Origin: Saxibacter everestensis
GTDB taxonomy: Bacteria > Actinomycetota > Actinomycetes > Actinomycetales > Brevibacteriaceae
Reading direction: 5' to 3'
Assembly (NCBI RefSeq): GCF_025787225.1
Contig: NZ_CP090958.1
Coordinates: forward strand, 2,156,550 to 2,220,549
DNA: 64,000 bases
Shown: piece after piece, positions 63,007-64,000 of the stretch
Numbering within the stretch: the first letter of the stretch is position 1
Layout: each line of letters opens with the position of its first letter
The notes under the pieces: generated by a model
What the model saw: the letters and a program-made list of their open reading frames with translations, nothing else
Told to the model about the DNA's origin: nothing
Database searches by the model: none
Program-made: the position numbers and the translations under genes

Positions 63007-63639
63007 ATGAAGAGCATCACGCGGAAACCGCGGAAGAACGCCCTCGAAGGGGACGGGCCGATCGTCGATCGGGCCCGGCAGGCCCTCCATCAGATCGCGG
63101 CCCAGTTCGGTGAGGTAAGCCACCGTGGGCGGACCCGGGCTCTGGTTACCACTTCCGACGGCATCGACCTGGTCCTCGAATACGAACCGGGAAACTATGT
63201 CTTCTCCCGCGTGTACAACTTGAGGATCAAGACAACACTTCCTTCCGACACAGCAGTTCCGGCAGGCCTCGGGGTGTCCTACAGAGGAGCAGATGCGCCG
63301 GCCTTCGTTTCCGAGGCAGGACTCGGGAAGCCTCGCGGCGAGGTTCGCGCCCCCGTTGCTGAGCGAACTGCTCCCACCGCGGTGATCGATGCGCTCAATA
63401 CGATCGTCCGAGACCACCTTCGCGGTGTTGACCTGGTCTCCTCCCGGGTCGAAATCGAGGGCGGACGCCGGGTGCTTCACCTCACCCCGATGGGTGGATC
63501 CTTCGTCTGGGTTCTCATCCCCCCGATCTTCAAGGCGACTGCCTTTCCGTCAGGGGAACCCGGGCGGATCCTCGAACTCGTCCGCGCCCTCCGGGGATTT
63601 ACCATTGCTGCAACCACACCGAAAGGACATCACGCATGA
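63007..63639 (+). CDS. Conserved hypothetical protein (DUF3156-like)
   Basis: This 210-residue soluble protein begins MKSITRKPRKNALEGDGPIV and has no membrane segment or recognisable catalytic motif. I recall a DUF3156 family next to APC permeases, and this is a tentative match. It starts 11 bases after the permease and overlaps the next gene by 4, so it belongs to the operon. Confidence 0.65.
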   Translation: MKSITRKPRKNALEGDGPIVDRARQALHQIAAQFGEVSHRGRTRALVTTSDGIDLVLEYEPGNYVFSRVYNLRIKTTLPSDTAVPAGLGVSYRGADAPAFVSEAGLGKPRGEVRAPVAERTAPTAVIDALNTIVRDHLRGVDLVSSRVEIEGGRRVLHLTPMGGSFVWVLIPPIFKATAFPSGEPGRILELVRALRGFTIAATTPKGHHA

Positions 63640-64000
63640 GCACTGTCGACGTCAGGGCAGCTGTCTTCACCGGGCCCAACCAGCCCCTCGAGATCCAGGA
63701 TCTGAGCATCTCCGCCGAGCCGGGGGCGAACGAGGTCCTCGTCAAGCTCGCAGCCTCAGGGGTCTGCCACAGCGACCTGCACGCGCTCGACGGCGAATGG
63801 GAAACTCCTGCTCCCATGGTTCTCGGTCACGAGGGTGCCGGTGTCGTTGTCGCAGTCGGCTCCGAAGTGAGGGATCTCGACATCGACGACCATGTCATTC
63901 TGTCGTGGACCCCTTCGTGCCAGAAGTGCGAATTCTGTGTATCCGGACGTCCGGTGCTGTGCCAGCTGGCGAATGAGACGGCGTACCGGCACGTGTTCTT
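63636..64000 (+). CDS. Zinc-dependent alcohol dehydrogenase, N-terminal part (cut by window edge)
   Basis: The frame runs to the edge, 121 codons. Catalytic zinc ligands are in GVCHSDLHALDGEW (Cys) and LGHEGAGVV (His-Glu); structural zinc is bound by CQKCEFCVSGRPVLC (C-x2-C-x2-C-x7-C). It is an MDR-family, class III-like dehydrogenase with ribosome site GAAAGGA at 63621. It probably oxidises an alcohol or amino-alcohol imported by the permease; a mycothiol-linked aldehyde substrate is possible. Confidence 0.88.
   Translation, partial: MSTVDVRAAVFTGPNQPLEIQDLSISAEPGANEVLVKLAASGVCHSDLHALDGEWETPAPMVLGHEGAGVVVAVGSEVRDLDIDDHVILSWTPSCQKCEFCVSGRPVLCQLANETAYRHVF

Overview
This is a high-GC actinobacterial chromosome segment, most likely from Micrococcales; a Brevibacteriaceae-like origin is possible but not shown. 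No rRNA, tRNA, prophage, insertion sequence or CRISPR array was seen. The actinobacterial assignment rests on the gene set: AdnA helicase, MoeZ, mycothiol deacetylase MshB, DUF3107, DUF3117, DUF3152, FolP2, a SigE/RseA/TatB/Mrp cluster and the DapD/DapE branch. From memory, many gene orders match Mycobacterium tuberculosis blocks (Rv3202c-Rv3211, Rv1220-Rv1234, Rv1201-Rv1211, Rv1165-Rv1178), so most of the window looks like vertically inherited core genome.

Layout. 1-10.9 kb: adnA (cut by the window edge), ATL, moeZ, DUF3152, TetR, DUF3107, an aldo/keto reductase with a MerR regulator, a P-loop ATPase, a ferritin-like protein and rhlE. 10.9-18.6 kb: a PHP phosphoesterase, an accessory ClpP pair with a PopR/ClgR-type regulator, an amidase and two peptidases. 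18.6-24.8 kb: a general stress protein, an MgtE-N/CBS protein, DUF1003, mrp, tatB, anti-sigma factor, sigE and an O-methyltransferase. 24.8-31.5 kb: DUF3117, a membrane glycosyltransferase, a DivIVA-like protein, folP2, LOG, dapE, dapD and a secreted lysozyme-like protein. 31.6-42.8 kb: gltA, tam, a DapC-like aminotransferase with ferredoxin, GNAT, VanW, MshB-DUF6113, typA and a pterin dehydratase/VOC fusion. 42.9-49.3 kb: a complete oligopeptide ABC importer operon. 49.5-59.6 kb: a second DEAD-box helicase, mug, vapBC, methyltransferases, two more DNA-glycosylase-type genes, a split ClpC2-like module, a nucleotidyltransferase and a phosphoribosyltransferase. 59.7-64 kb: a PucR regulator followed by an amino-acid permease, a hypothetical protein and a zinc alcohol dehydrogenase (cut by the edge), probably a catabolic operon.

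The two most notable systems both concern Clp proteolysis. The first is a two-gene ClpP operon in which one subunit keeps Ser-His-Asp and the other has Ala in place of the catalytic Ser. It is next to a regulator ending in Leu-Ala-Ala, and near-identical TCTGCT-N3-RGCAGA palindromes lie upstream of both the operon and the regulator, so a proteolysis-controlled feedback circuit can be read from the DNA. The second is a two-gene version of mycobacterial ClpC2: a small HTH protein and a stand-alone Clp N-domain protein with overlapping stop and start, behind a promoter carrying two GTCAAC-N4-GTTGAC operators and an apparently leaderless start. Both could act as backup or sensing systems for Clp-targeting stress or antibiotics; that link is inference.

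Other points of interest are short tandem repeats carrying TAG in several 3' regions, a dppB with an inserted membrane block, a MarR-type operator between gltA and tam, and a cluster of three different DNA-glycosylase families.
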